A DNA stretch of 64,000 nucleotides from Nigrospora sphaerica (taxonomy: Eukaryota; Ascomycota; Sordariomycetes; Amphisphaeriales; Apiosporaceae), in contig JAGVVL010000002.1 of NCBI GenBank assembly GCA_018287875.1, positions 6,448,001 to 6,512,000 of the forward strand. Direction: 5' to 3'. Shown here piece by piece: positions 47,301 through 60,100 of the stretch (within the stretch, counting starts at the first letter, position 1; the number at the start of each line of letters is the position of its first letter). The notes below the pieces were generated by a model that was not told the origin of the DNA, searched no databases, and was given only the letters and a program-made list of their open reading frames with translations. A program made the position numbers and the translations under genes.

Positions 47301-49248
47301 CAGCCCCCGTTTGGTCGCCTGGGCGCGCCAGGCCATAACGAGTCGAGTGACCAAATGAGCAACAGATGCCGCGCCTAGTTCCACCCACAAGCGCTGCTTT
47401 TGAAGGGGCCCGTGGAAAGCGATCTCTCTACCAGTCCGATTCGCCCTCGATTCGCCTTCGGGCCATTCTGCCACTAGCAAAGCAACGCCAGGACGGTCCT
47501 CGTCAGAGGACGGAGTGCCGGCTTAGCTATGGCCTTGCGGCCTTCCACATCCTTGGCTACCGTCGTACTCCGAACGGGCGAGCTTCCCAAGCGCCTTACA
47601 CAGCGCCGTAGCAGCCAAAACCCACCCCCAAGGCCAGAGTCGCAGGCAGCTCCGACTGATCGTCCTCTCATTTCCCAGGTGTCCCATGCTGGTTTCCGTT
47701 CCTTGCATGCCGTAGTCAGCCCACCGCAGATGGAGTCCGTCGTCTGAAGTTGACGACTAGTTGGACGTTGGCCGACGAGTGTTATCCATGCCACGGCATG
47801 CCTGCGATGACTCGTTTGGCCAGGCTGGAGCGGGGGATGCGCGGCGGCAATCCTCGCCCTCGTCAATGATGGGTGGGGAGTCGTATGGGCGGATGGGCGG
47901 ATGGACGGTCGTACAAGCTTAAGTGCGCGTTTGTTTAATCACATTCACCCCATCACGATGCAGCTGCTCTGTCGACTCCTGGCCCGGCGACCAGCCCTCC
48001 CCCCCCCCGACGTACAAAGCGTATGGGCAGGCAGGTAAGGTAGTATGGGAAGGGATAACGCCTGCTGGCCGGCCCAGAACTTACTCGACCCGCCTATCGC
48101 GGGTTAACCGGGCCACTCTCACACGCATCCTACTACTACGCCGGTACTTGCATACGATCCCTCTCTCATTGCCTTACAATGCACTGGCCAGTTACGGAGC
48201 TGTACCACACACTGCACCTCGAGGTCTTAGTATGGATGGTTCCTACTATGGCCCCAGGCAAGCCCAGCTGGGTCAGGGCCGGAGCCGGGAGGCCTTCTCG
48301 GCGGTAGGGGTCCGGTGGCTCCCCCCAACATTCCCGTTCCTGCTCCTGCATGAATGAGCTGCATAGTTGCTATTCATAAGTAAGTACGGACGTGAAGTAG
48401 ATACATATTCCCCGCAGGTGCTTACACGCAGCTCTCTATCTCTCCCTCTATCGCGCGCGCGCGCTCTCTCTGGTCACTACCGATGCTGGGCAGGGCCGGG
48501 GCTTAGGCATTGTGAGAATTCTATCTCACGGCCGAAGTTCCAGCGTTGTCCGAAACCTTGTTCTTTCGACTAGGCATCTCCGGGGGTGCGCCCTCGGTGC
48601 GAGCTAGTCAAGCTGGCCATTGGTGCTTCCACTCCCGTTCCGCCTCTTTTCGGCCTCACGACTACTTTAAACACCCCCCCACATCTCAAACACCCCAGTC
48701 CGATGGCACTTTCCAACGTCTCCACCCGTGCGAGCGCGCGGGCACGCACTTCCGGGGTCCCAATCCATCCACCATCTATCATCAATCACCCTTGCTCACC
48801 CTGCCCTTCTGCTAACCCTGCGGCGGAGGGCAGACGTGGATCCAGCTGTCAAGCCTCTACTGCTAAAATAACCCTCCGTCCCATCACTCCCAAACAGCAG
48901 CCAAGCCGCTGCTCTGCCGTTCCAGCCCTCTCTCTAGCTGCTTCGTCAAGGGCGGGCGAGGTCCGGACGCCATGGCCAGCAACCGGTTGGTGGGCAGGCG
49001 CAGTGAGTCAGCGGCAACGAGCACGGGGGGAAGGGGAGAAGACGACGTATAATGGTTAAAGGCAGCTGTCGGTTGTGTCAGCCCGGAGTCGTCATTTCGC
49101 TTCTCCTCGAAACAGACTCTCGTCCGGCGGTCCTCCCTCGTCGTGTTTTTAGAAACAAGGACCACTCTTTGGCGCTACTGTGCCGAGACCTGTCCGTCCC
49201 AGGAGAGACCAGGCCAGGCCAGGACCGGACCCCGGAGACCTGCTGGCC
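44369..49248. other. 4.9 kb spacer, longest gap in the window
   Basis: No gene is supported by family features. It contains an unusually long 342-codon frame on the - strand (46150-47178) of odd composition, and an ACC triplet run near 44,681-44,709. It should include the profilin promoter and that of the gene at 49,249. Confidence 0.5.
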
Positions 49249-51375
49249 ATGGACATGGATGGCCGACCCTTGGCCGCGCTCGTCCAGGGGGGCGGCATGG
49301 TAGCAGACGAACGGCGGCGGCGGCATGCGCACGCGACGCACGTCCGGGCCACTCGCCCCCCTGGCGGACCGGGTTCTGTATCAGATCGGCCCCAATACAT
49401 CAGAGTGCATTATAACCAGCCCGAGCCCGTCGTAAGGTACGGTTGCAGTACCGTCCATTACCTCAACCGACCTCTGCCTGCTCCACCACCTGCGGAAGCC
49501 ATTATGCCTACCAGACCCAGCACATCCGACGGCCCCGGGTCGCAGTTGTCGGCCAACCTTGATCGCTCCGACAAGTTCGATAAGAGGGTCTCGAGGGACG
49601 ACTTCTACGTGAGCCTCCGACCCCAAAGCGCTTCCCGAACCAAAGAGCATCAGCCGCGGCGCCAGCGAGAGCGCCCGACACCAGCGACGGCAGACATGCC
49701 GCCGACAGCCGAGGGCCCGAGGGCCAAGCCCGCGTTCCGGCCAGCCGTTCCCGTCTTGGTCACGCCGCCGTCAGACTCGCGGTCCAGCGATATCAACTCG
49801 ATCATCGGCATGGCGCTGGGCAGCCCGGCGCACCCCCCGGCCGACATGAACCAATGGAGCCCGCAACCGACCTTGAGGACCCAGCCCACGCGCCTAGTAA
49901 ACCCCATCTCTCCCTTATCAACCGTCGAGAGTACGGTTTCGGCGGAGGCTGCTGCGCCCAAGAAGCCGTCGGGAAAGTGGAAACTGTTCGGCATGTTCGG
50001 CAAGAAGCCCACGGAGCCAAGCACCAGGCCGGGCACGTCGGCCTCGGCACCAAACGACCTCAAAATCGCACCGGGCTCGAGGCCGGAACCGTCGAGGAGC
50101 CATACCGTGGCGTCCCGAAAGAACCCCAAGCACAAACCTTTGGTGGCGCGGTCGGCTACCATGCCTTACGGCGACGAGACCACACGCCTCGCTGCACCGC
50201 CAAGAGGCAATAACAGCACCGAACAGTTGGCCAGGACTCCCGTCGGGCTGGACACGGCGGGTACCAACGCAGGCACTGGCCGACTTTTGGATGTCGATAT
50301 TCCCGACAGCAGTATGGAGAGATACAGCATCATGTTTGGCAACGTATTGCAACAAAAAGGACACCCGGCCTCGTCACTCTTGTCAAGGCGGCAGGCTACG
50401 TTAGACAGACTGAAAACTATAGACGACAAAGTGGCACGCGAAGAGGCATGTTTTCTTGCTGCCCGCCTTTCATTTGCCCATTGCTAACTTAGCCCCTAGG
50501 AGCGAAGGCAGTATCATATGTCACGCCGAGCGACGTCGCCCCAGCCCCACAAGTCACCATCCTTCACAGTGTTCCCGCCGACGCCTACGCGCCGAGAGGC
50601 TGTTCCCCAATCACAAAAGAAGACGCAACTATCTCGCTCCAATACCTCGCCGGCCAAGTTCCCCTCACCGTCCAGGGCCGCATTTGGGAGCTCGGCTTTC
50701 AATCCTCTCAGGGATCATCCTGGAACCCGCGAAGCTCCCAATGGGAAGATGACCATCGCCAATTTGGCCAGATCAAGGGAACCGGCGTCCTCCCAGACCT
50801 CCCACCGTTTCAATCCTGAAGAGTCTAGCCTCATTCTTGAGTCTCCTTCAGACATTGACGAGCTATCGCCTGCCGAAACATCGCCCACTGTCATCAGAAG
50901 CGTGTCGGTGAAGCAAAATTTCCGGGAACCCAAATGGCAGATGATCAGCCACCCTTCCCAATACGCTCCATCAACGGCCTCTTCTGCCAGCTCGCGCAAG
51001 CGTTCGCCGTCGTCCATATCGTCGGCACAAACGCACATCACCAAGCCATCGACCGACTTGGACAGCGAGGGCTCGGGCGAAGTGACGGTTGCCATGAACC
51101 CAGTGGAGATGTCCATTGCTCGCCAGATCTCCGTTTCCCGAGAGCAGCGAAAGATGCTCCAGCCGCTGCAGACGGCATTCAACGCCCCGAGACCCAAGGC
51201 CAGTCCGGCGTCTAACAAATCGCCCACGCCGACGCCGAGGATCGGCCTGGCTAAGAACGAGAGGTTGGCCGAGACCAGGACGGCGACACCGACACTCATC
51301 ACGCCCCCAGAGACCTTGGACTCGCAGCTTGCTGAGCACCGCAAGAGTGAATGGGTCGTCCTCGAAGAAGAGTAA
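49249..51375 (+). CDS. Fungal protein of unknown function, disordered, with a GC-AG intron
   Basis: Two exons, 49249-50445 and 50500-51375, about 690 residues. The join needs a GC-AG intron: AAGAG|GCATGT at the donor, TTGCTAAC branch, CCCCTAG at the acceptor. It turns KTIDDKVAREE into EERRQYHMSRRATSPQP, a smooth continuation. The one nearby GT donor gives an immediate stop. No named domain is recognised. Ordered pieces are KPSGKWKLFGMFGKKP, SMERYSIMFGNVLQQ and ARQISVSREQRKMLQPLQ; the rest is Ser/Pro/Arg-rich. Such composition suggests a phosphorylated scaffold or regulator, but that is inference. The start is the first in-frame ATG; an upstream 5' exon cannot be excluded. Confidence 0.75.
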
Positions 51376-52373
51376 CATTTACAACGCACCAACCACCACC
51401 GGCAGGCCCGAGGCTGAGGCCCTCGCTAATCTTTATTTCTTAAGCACTATTTTCTCCCGTCATTTTCCCGTGCCTCGGCAAGCTTCAATGACTATTGGAC
51501 CGTTCCACCATCAACCGGCTTTCAGCGTAGCCGTCTTCAGTTCCCTTTTTTTCAATCTTGTTCTTCATTCCCGCGTTTTGCGAAGCCAGGCGTTGGTTAT
51601 CTTTAGACTGGACCGGCCAAAACTTTGTGGTTTCCTGAGGGCGAATATACCATGGGAGAATGGCGCGGTTTTTCTGTCTTTGGGACTGGGTTTCTTTGTA
51701 CGATTACGCACGCCGTGCAGTTCATTCCGTTTTGGCAGGAAATGGTGAGAAGACCAAGAGGCGATGAGCCTTGACGGTCGTCGTTAGATACCCCCCGATT
51801 TTGCCCGAGAGTCGATAGTTGGTACGAATTTACACGATGGACGACTCTGGCACCCCGCTCAAAAATAACAGTACCTCGCCCTGGATCGATTCCAGTTGAC
51901 CGTGATACTACTGGGCGTTGGCGAATGGGCGTACTTCCCAAGGGCGAGATGTCGTCCAGACAAGCATGGGTATAATTACTTCTTGGTAAATCACGGTCCG
52001 AGCCCCTCGGCAATCGTGACTTGGCATAAGACACGTCATTTGAGGCTTGGAACATGATGATAGAGCCACGCACGATGGCGGCCGGCATGGGCGAACAACG
52101 CTTTACGATGGTTGCTGGTGGCCTGGAACCACGTTGAAGAAGAGTAAACCAATTTCAGTTGCCCTGCCAAGATATAAACCCATAAACCAGCGAATGACTA
52201 CATACAGCCCTCTTATCTGATGTCTGCCCGGGCTTTGGGCGTTGCATCTGGGACACGCCCAAGATCCAGAGTGGTTCATCGAGATAACCAAACTCGAAAT
52301 CTCGCACGCTATGCTGGAAAAAACATGGCGCTTCTCGTTGTCGTGAGCCACCAACCACGCCAGTCTTTGCTAC
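51376..52373. other. Convergent spacer before ykt6
   Basis: No gene seen; both neighbours end here. Confidence 0.6.
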
Positions 52374-53327
52374 CTACATTATCAGGCAGCAAGAGTTTTG
52401 CTTCTTTGCTTGCTCTGGGTTGGGAGAGAGGGGCGCGAGTCAGCAGGGCGTCGCAAGCGGGCGGTCGGACGCGTAAGTGCCGGAGGAGACTTACGGTAGA
52501 ACATCTTGCTCTGTGAGCTGAGGCCGTCGCTCTTGGCCACCAGGTCGTCGATCTTCTCGCCCCGCTGCAGCACGCTCTCGATGGTCTTGTGCAGCACGAT
52601 CTTGGTCTCGTCGAGCTCCTTCTGGATCTTCATGATGCTGTCGGCCTGGTGGGGGTCTTGATACTTCTGCAAGTACTCCTGGAGCTCGGGCATGGTGACC
52701 GTCTGGCCGTTGCTCCACGTCGGCCGCGGGTGCGAAGACAGGAACTCGTCCATGACCTTGGACAGCAGCTGGTGCGCGACAAGGGCCGGGTACTGGTGGT
52801 CCGAGATGATGATGCCGCAGACGCCCTCGGCCCGCGCGTAGGCGTGGAAGGTGTAGTCTTGCTCTTCGACGTCCTGCCGCTGGCCCGGCCGCGTGCGCTC
52901 GGCGACCGTCTTGGCGAACATGGTCATGAACTCGCCATAGCTAGAAGAAGGGCGGCGCCGTCAGCCACTGGCCGATCCCCTTATGGACGGCCCACGCCTC
53001 TGTCGGGACTACGTAGGCCGCGTGCTGTGGGGACGCGCGGGCGAGCCACTCTGGCCGATGGTCGCCCAGGCGGCCCTGGCGGAAGAGAGGGAGCAGGGCG
53101 ATGCGATTTCGTACTTGCCACGGGTAAAGCGCGAGTAGGCGCTCAGCTCCTTCTCGGCGACGAGCTCCACGCTGGGCTTGCTCTCGTTCTGGATGACCTG
53201 TGTGTGCGCACGCGGTGGTCAGCGGTCGGTCGGTCCCCGCCACCCGCCATTATCATCCCCTGAGAAAGTGGCCGGTGCGTTGGGGGGTAATGGGGACGGG
53301 ACTCACGCCGATGTAGTGCAGCTTCAT
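52374..53327 (-). CDS. ykt6: Ykt6, prenylated longin-type R-SNARE
   Basis: R-SNARE without a membrane span, used in Golgi, endosome, vacuole and autophagosome fusion. Exons: 53327-53307, 53197-53115, 52940-52495 and 52414-52374, giving 196 residues. The longin domain reads MKLHYIGVIQNESKPSVELV, YSRFTRGNYGEFMTMFAKT and GVCGIIISDHQYPALVAHQL. The SNARE motif runs from about ADSIMKIQKELDETKIVLH to ESVLQRGEKIDDLVAKSDGL, with the zero-layer Arg in VLQRGE. The last exon, 41 bases, gives QQAKKQNSCCLIM, so the CAAX box (CLIM) and the neighbouring palmitoylated Cys are intact. Without that exon the frame ends in unrelated sequence. Confidence 0.95.
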
Positions 53328-54186
53328 GATGGCGGGTTCGGCGGTGTCGCGCGATGGGAGATACTTGGTATGGGAATGATGGCGGCCTCTCGGTTCCCTG
53401 TGGCAGCGGAGAGGAGGTCGTCGCGATGGTGTTTGGCGGTCGAGGGGCCCGGGTCTGGATCGCATGAAACAAAGATAGGCCCTGGCTGGAAGGGGCGGCC
53501 AAATGAAGTCACCGGCCTACAGGCAGACTTGAATCCAATTGGATCACATGGGATGGGCGCCCATGTACCCTGGACAGCGCCCAAACAGCGGGACGGGAAC
53601 GACTCCAGCGCGGCACTGGTAACGGATTCCATGGGGACAGCACCCTAAATCCAACTTACATGTCATGTAGATGTATGTAGGTCATGTACATGCGTTACCT
53701 AACCCCGTCAGGTGCAGTACAGCACCTGATTTGATGAAGTACGGAAGTGGTATGTACCTGCGCGAGTACATGTACCCTACGCCCAGCTTACCAGCCCACT
53801 AGTCAGTACTACTCCTCAAGGCCCCTCTGTCCCGCAGAGTGGGGGACTGTGAGAGCTAACTGGCCTGTAGACCTTCGATTGGCCAAACTAGTCGCGCACC
53901 ATGGGATATCCCCAGCTAGGATTACAAAGTACCTGCTACCCAACCTTGGGAAGCTCGGTGTGTTGAGTCACCATCATCAACCGCTTTCTCCATCCGCCCC
54001 GACCACCCGGCCCTTAAATTGTCGGCACCGGGCTCGGTACACCAGAGAGACCCGAAAGCCCGGCGAAGGGAACGAGGCTCATCCGTATGAAAACCTTGGC
54101 CGCACAAGCCACCACCATCTTCCATTCTGCTCCAGCGACACCTCTACCCCCTCTCACTCAGAGCCCACCGCTCCCCCAGCGGCAGC
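53328..54186. other. Divergent promoter region of ykt6 and slh1
   Basis: No gene seen. It contains repeated ATGTA/TACAT motifs near 53,660-53,690, an inverted repeat at 53,708-53,729 and a TAACCT/TACCTA motif nearby. Confidence 0.5.
53708..53729. repeat. 8-bp inverted repeat upstream of slh1
   Basis: Arms TCAGGTGC and GCACCTGA are perfectly complementary around a 6-base centre AGTACA. Could be a dimeric binding site or a hairpin; about 460 bases before the slh1 start. Confidence 0.6.
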
Positions 54187-57100
54187 ATGTCGACAAGCGA
54201 GGCAGAGGCCCAATGGAGGGAGCAGTTTACCGCCATGAGGTCGGCCCTGGCCGAACTGTCACTGCCTCCCCAGGGTTCGACCTCGGGCTCCGTCACCGCG
54301 GATGATCTGGACTTCGACGATGACGACGAGTTCACGTCTGGAAATAGCGGTGACGATGTCTGGGACTTCATATCCGACGGTGAAGAGGACCTCCACAGCA
54401 GTGACTTCGTCGACGTGACCGAAGACGGCTCTGGCTCTGCCTGGTTTTCCAACCAGTGCCGTGCCGTGGCGGCCCGGAAAGACGGTCTCTCCCCGGACGC
54501 CCTGGAGGTCCAGATTGTCGACATTTTGAGCTCGGGCCGGTCTGAAGACGAGCTGCAGTCCACCCTCACCGATATCATTGGATTCGATGATCTCGACTTT
54601 GTCATTGAGATCTTGTCCCGGAAGGACGAGATCACGGTTGGCTATGCCGCCCAAGACCAGGCCCAGCCTTCAGGCAACCGCCTGCTGACCAAGGCCGAGA
54701 GGGAGGAAGCCCTGCAGCGTCGAGACCGCGAGCATAAGAATGCCGCGCTCGCCCCGACCATGCACAAAGAAGTGCAGTATCCCCATGTGTACAGGTCACA
54801 CACGGCAGGAAACACTTTGAGTCACTCGGGCAAGAGGTATGCACTTCCCGCCGGCAGCGAGAGGAAGATCTTCGAGAAACACGAAGAGTATATCATCCCG
54901 GCTGGCAAGGCAGGTACACTGGCCCCGGGCCGCCGCCTTCTGCCTATTGCTGAGATGGACGGCCTGTGCCGGCGGACTTTCAAGGGCTACAAAACCCTCA
55001 ACCGAATGCAAAGCCTGGTGTATCCCGTCGCCTACAAGACCAGCGAAAACATGCTCATCTGCGCGCCGACGGGTGCTGGTAAAACAGACGCGGCTATGTT
55101 GACGATTCTGCAAGCGATTGGGCAATATGTCACGCCCAACCCCATCGAGAACAACGAGGCAACAGATTTCGCCGTGGATGCCGAAGACTTCAAGATCGTC
55201 TACGTGGCACCCATGAAAGCCCTTGCTGCTGAGATTACAGAGAAGCTGGGGAAGCGCCTGGCTTGGCTTGGCATTCGAGCCCGCGAGTTCACGGGCGACA
55301 TGCACTTGACCAAGGCCGAGATCGTGCAGACACAAATCATCGTCACGACCCCGGAGAAGTGGGATGTCGTAACCCGCAAGGGAACTGGCGACACGGAGCT
55401 GGTGCAGAAGGTGCGCCTGCTGATTATTGACGAAGTCCACATGCTCCACGACGAGCGCGGCGCTGTCCTTGAATCTCTCGTTGCCAGGACGGAAAGACAA
55501 GTCGAGAGTACTCAGTCGATGATCCGAATCGTCGGTCTCAGTGCCACTCTACCCAACTATATCGATGTGGCTGACTTCCTTCGGGTCAACCGGTACGCCG
55601 GCTTGTTCTACTTTGACGGATCGTTCCGCCCCGTGCCACTGGAGCAGCACTTTCTCGGCGTCAAGGGTAAAGCCGGCTCCAAGCAGTCGAAGGAGAACTT
55701 GGATAAAGTTGCCTTTGACAAAGTTCGAGAAATGCTTGAGCTAGACCACCAGGTCATGGTTTTCGTTCACTCGCGTCGAGACACCATGCAGACGGCCAAG
55801 ATGCTCTATGAGAAGGCCGTGGACGAGGCCTGCACCGACGTTTTCGACCCCCAGTCCCATCCCAAATATGACCAGGCCGTGAGGGATATGAAGACCTGCA
55901 AGGCACGAGAGCTTAGGGACCTTCTGCCTAAGGGCCTTGGCATTCACCATGCGGGTATGACTAGGTCCGATCGAAATCTGATGGAGAGGCTCTTTGCCGA
56001 GGGCGTCCTCAAGGTGCTCTGCTGTACCGCCACACTTGCCTGGGGTGTCAACTTGCCTGCGGCCGCGGTCGTGATCAAAGGGACTCAGGTATACAGCGCC
56101 CAGGACGGAAAGTTTGTTGACCTGGGGATTCTGGACGTGCTTCAGATCTTCGGACGTGCCGGTCGACCGCAGTTCGAAGACGTTGGTATTGGCATGATAT
56201 GTACGACCCTGGACAAGCTACCGCATTACCTCACGGCTGTCACAGAACAGCAACCGATCGAATCCAAGTTTTCCTCCAAGCTGGTGGACAACTTGAATGC
56301 CGAGATTGCCCTCGGCACAGTCACGTCGATACCCGAGGCCGTGCAGTGGATTGGATATTCCTACCTCTTCGTGCGTATGCAGCGAAGTCCCATGACCTAT
56401 GGCATCGAGTGGGCAGAGATCCGAGACGACCCGCAACTTGTCCAAAGACGAAGACAGCTGGCCATACAAGCCGCCCGTACTTTGCAGAAAAGCCAGATGG
56501 TCATTTTCAACGAAATCACCGAGGAGCTCCGTAGCAAGGACATTGGGCGTATCGCCAGTCAGTTCTACATCCAGCAGACCAGCGTGGAGATCTTCAACAC
56601 GATGATGAAGCCTCATGCCACCGAGGCGGACATCTTGAAGATGATCAGTATGAGCGGCGAGTTCGACAATGTGCAGTCTAGAGACAGCGAAGAGAAGGAA
56701 CTCACGCACTTCCGACGAGAAATCATCCCCTGCGATGTCGAGGGCGGCATCGACACACCACAGGCCAAGACGAACATCCTGCTGCAGGCCTACATCAGCC
56801 GCGCGCAGCCCGAAGACTTTGCCCTGTCGAACGATCTCAACTACGTTGCCCAGCAATCCGGGAGGATCTGTCGAGCTCTGTTCATGATGGCGCTCAACCG
56901 CCGTTGGGGTCACCAGTGCCTCGTTCTTCTGACCATGGCCAAGTCCATCGAGAAGCGCATCTGGCCTTTCCAGCATCCTTTGCACCAGTTTGAGTTGCCC
57001 AAGTCTGTATTGAACCAACTGGACGCCAAGGAAGCACTGACGGTGGAGGCCTTGCGAGATATGGAACCGGCCGAGATAGGGGGCTTGGTTCATAACCACA

Positions 57101-60100
57101 ATGCCGGCAAGAAGATTGCAGGTATCATTGACAACTTCCCGACTGTGACGGTGGATGCCGAAATCGCGCCCCTAAACCGGGATGTCTTGCGAATCAAGCT
57201 CTACATCACCCCCGACTTCAGGTGGAATGACCGCATGCACGGCACTTCGGAGTCGTTCTACATCTGGGTCGAGAACTCGGAGACGTCGGAGATCTACCAC
57301 CATGAGTTCTTCATTCTTAACAGACGCAAGTTGCATGACGACCACGAGCTTAACTTCACCATCCCTCTTTCGGACCCTCTGCCGAATCAGATCTACGTGA
57401 GAGCGGTTTCCGACAAGTGGCTTGGGGCGGAAACGGTCACGCCTGTCTCGTTCCAACACCTGATCCGTCCCGATACAGAAAGTGTGTATACCGATCTGCT
57501 GAATTTGCAGCCTCTGCCCGTCAGTGCTCTGAAGAACCCTGGGCTCGAGGAACTCTACTCCAAGAGGTTTCAATACTTCAACCCCATGCAGACGCAGATC
57601 TTCCACACGCTTTACCACACGCCGGCCAATGTGCTTTTGGGCTCTCCCACCGGCAGCGGCAAGACGACGGCCGCCGAGTTGGCCATGTGGTGGGCCTTTC
57701 GTGAGAAGCCCGGGTCCAAAGTCGTGTACATCGCGCCCATGAAGGCGCTTGTTCGGGAAAGAGTCAAGGACTGGGGCGAACGCCTGGCCCGCCCGCTTGG
57801 GCTCAAGCTGGTTGAGCTGACTGGCGACAATACGCCGGATACCCGGACCATCAAGGATGCTGATATCATTGTCACAACTCCCGAGAAATGGGACGGTATC
57901 TCACGCAGCTGGCAGACGAGAGGCTACGTCCGTCAGGTGGCCCTCGTTATCATTGACGAAATCCACCTGCTTGCCGGTGACCGAGGCCCGATTCTCGAAA
58001 TTATTGTCTCTCGGATGAACTACATTGCTCAGTCGACCAAGAGCTCCGTCCGGCTGCTGGGCATGTCCACTGCCTGTGCCAATGCCACCGATCTTGGCAA
58101 TTGGCTTGGTGTCAAGGAAGGACTATTCAACTTCCGGCACTCGGTGCGCCCTGTGCCTCTGGAATTGTACATCGACGGGTTCCCTTCGGTAAGGGGCTTC
58201 TGTCCGTTGATGCAGTCTATGAACAGGCCCACGTTTCTGGCCGTCAAAACCCACAGCCCGGAGAAGCCCGTAATTGTGTTTGTGCCTTCTCGGCGACAGA
58301 CGCGATTGACGGCCAAGGACCTCATCAACTTCTGCGGTCTAGAGGACAACCCTCGTCGATTCTTACACATGGACGAGGATGATCTTCAGCTCAACCTCGC
58401 TAGGGTCAAGGACGACGCCCTGAAAGAAGCCATCAGCTTCGGCATTGGATTGCATCATGCCGGCCTGGTGGAGTCGGACCGGCAACTGGCCGAGGAGCTG
58501 TTTCTGAACAATAAGATACAGATTCTTGTTGCCACGAGTACTTTGGCCTGGGGTGTCAACCTTCCCGCCCATCTGGTCGTCGTAAAGGGCACGCAGTATT
58601 ACGATGCGAAGATTGAGGGCTATAAGGATATGGACTTGACGGATGTTCTTCAAATGCTGGGTCGTGCCGGGCGGCCCCAGTTTGACAACTCGGGCGTGGC
58701 TCGGATCTTCACACAAGACGCCAAGAAGGACTTCTACAAGCATTTCCTTCACACTGGCTTCCCGGTCGAATCGTCGCTGCATACGGTGCTGGACAACCAC
58801 TTGTGTGCCGAGGTGTCGGCTGAGACGGTGGTCACCAAGCAGGATGCCTTGGACTATCTGACGTGGACCTTCTTCTTCCGAAGACTGCACAAGAACCCGT
58901 CATATTACGGCCTGGAGGTCTCGGCGGAAGAGCACAATACCATTGCAGCGCAGCAGCTGGCCAATGACTTCATGATTGATATGGTCAACAAGTCGCTGGA
59001 AGAGCTTGCGGCGTCCAAATGCGTGGAAGTATACCCGAACGGTGACGTCGATCCTACACCCTTGGGCAAGATCATGAGCTACTACTACCTGTCCCACAAG
59101 ACCATCCGGTATATGGTCAAGCATGCCAAACCCAAGGCCACCTTGGCGGACGTTTTGCGGTGGATGTCGAATGCGACGGAATACGACGAGCTCCCCGTCC
59201 GACACAACGAAGACCTGATCAACGCAGAGCTTTCAAGAAACTTGCCATTTGACGCGAGTGCTTTCGGGCTTCCGATGTGGGATCCGCACGTCAAGTCCTT
59301 CTTGTTACTCCAGGCCCACATGGCACGGGTTGACCTCCCCATCACAGACTACGTGGGTGACCAGACCAGCGTGTTGGACCAGGCGATCCGTATTATCCAA
59401 GCGTCGATCGATGTCCTGACGGAACTCGGCTACTTGTCGAGCTGTCTGGAGATGATCAAGCTGCTGCAATGCATCAAGTCCGCCCGGTGGCCCGAGGACG
59501 CGCCCCTTTCCATCCTTCCCGGGGTTCAGTCCACCGATTTGCAGGACAAGACGACGCTGAATCAGCTGAGTGCCTTCTCTCGGGCGCAGACGGAGGCGCT
59601 GGCCAAGAGGCTCCATGTTCCCTCGTCACAGCAAAGCCGGTTTGTTCGTGCCGTGTCCATCTTGCCGAACCTGAGTGTTCGCACGGAGAACGTGACGGCT
59701 CTCTCGCTCACGGTTTCTCTCAAACGAACGAATCCGATTGTGGAGCGCGAGGGGCGTGTCTATGCGCCGAAATACCCCAAACCCCAAAACGAAGGGTGGT
59801 TTGTCATAGTATGCGACGTGGCCAACGATGAAGTGATTGCGATCAAACGAGCTGGCTGGAGCCAGGGTCCCGGCAAATCGGTCAAGGTGGATTCACGGCC
59901 TACAGCCAAGGTGTCGCTGAAGCTTCCGGAGCCAAGCAGGGATGGAAAAGGCAGGAAGGTGGATGTTGTTGTCCTGAGCGACACGTACGTCGGGCTCGAG
60001 CATCGCCTTATGGGTATCGACATCCCGGCCCTACCGGTAGTTGACGACGAGGTGGACAAGACCAAGAAGGGGGGCGACATGGCTCCTGGTAAGCCTGGGA

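Noticed and set aside
56218..57099. 293-codon frame on the - strand inside slh1
   Set aside because: Antisense shadow of the helicase coding sequence.
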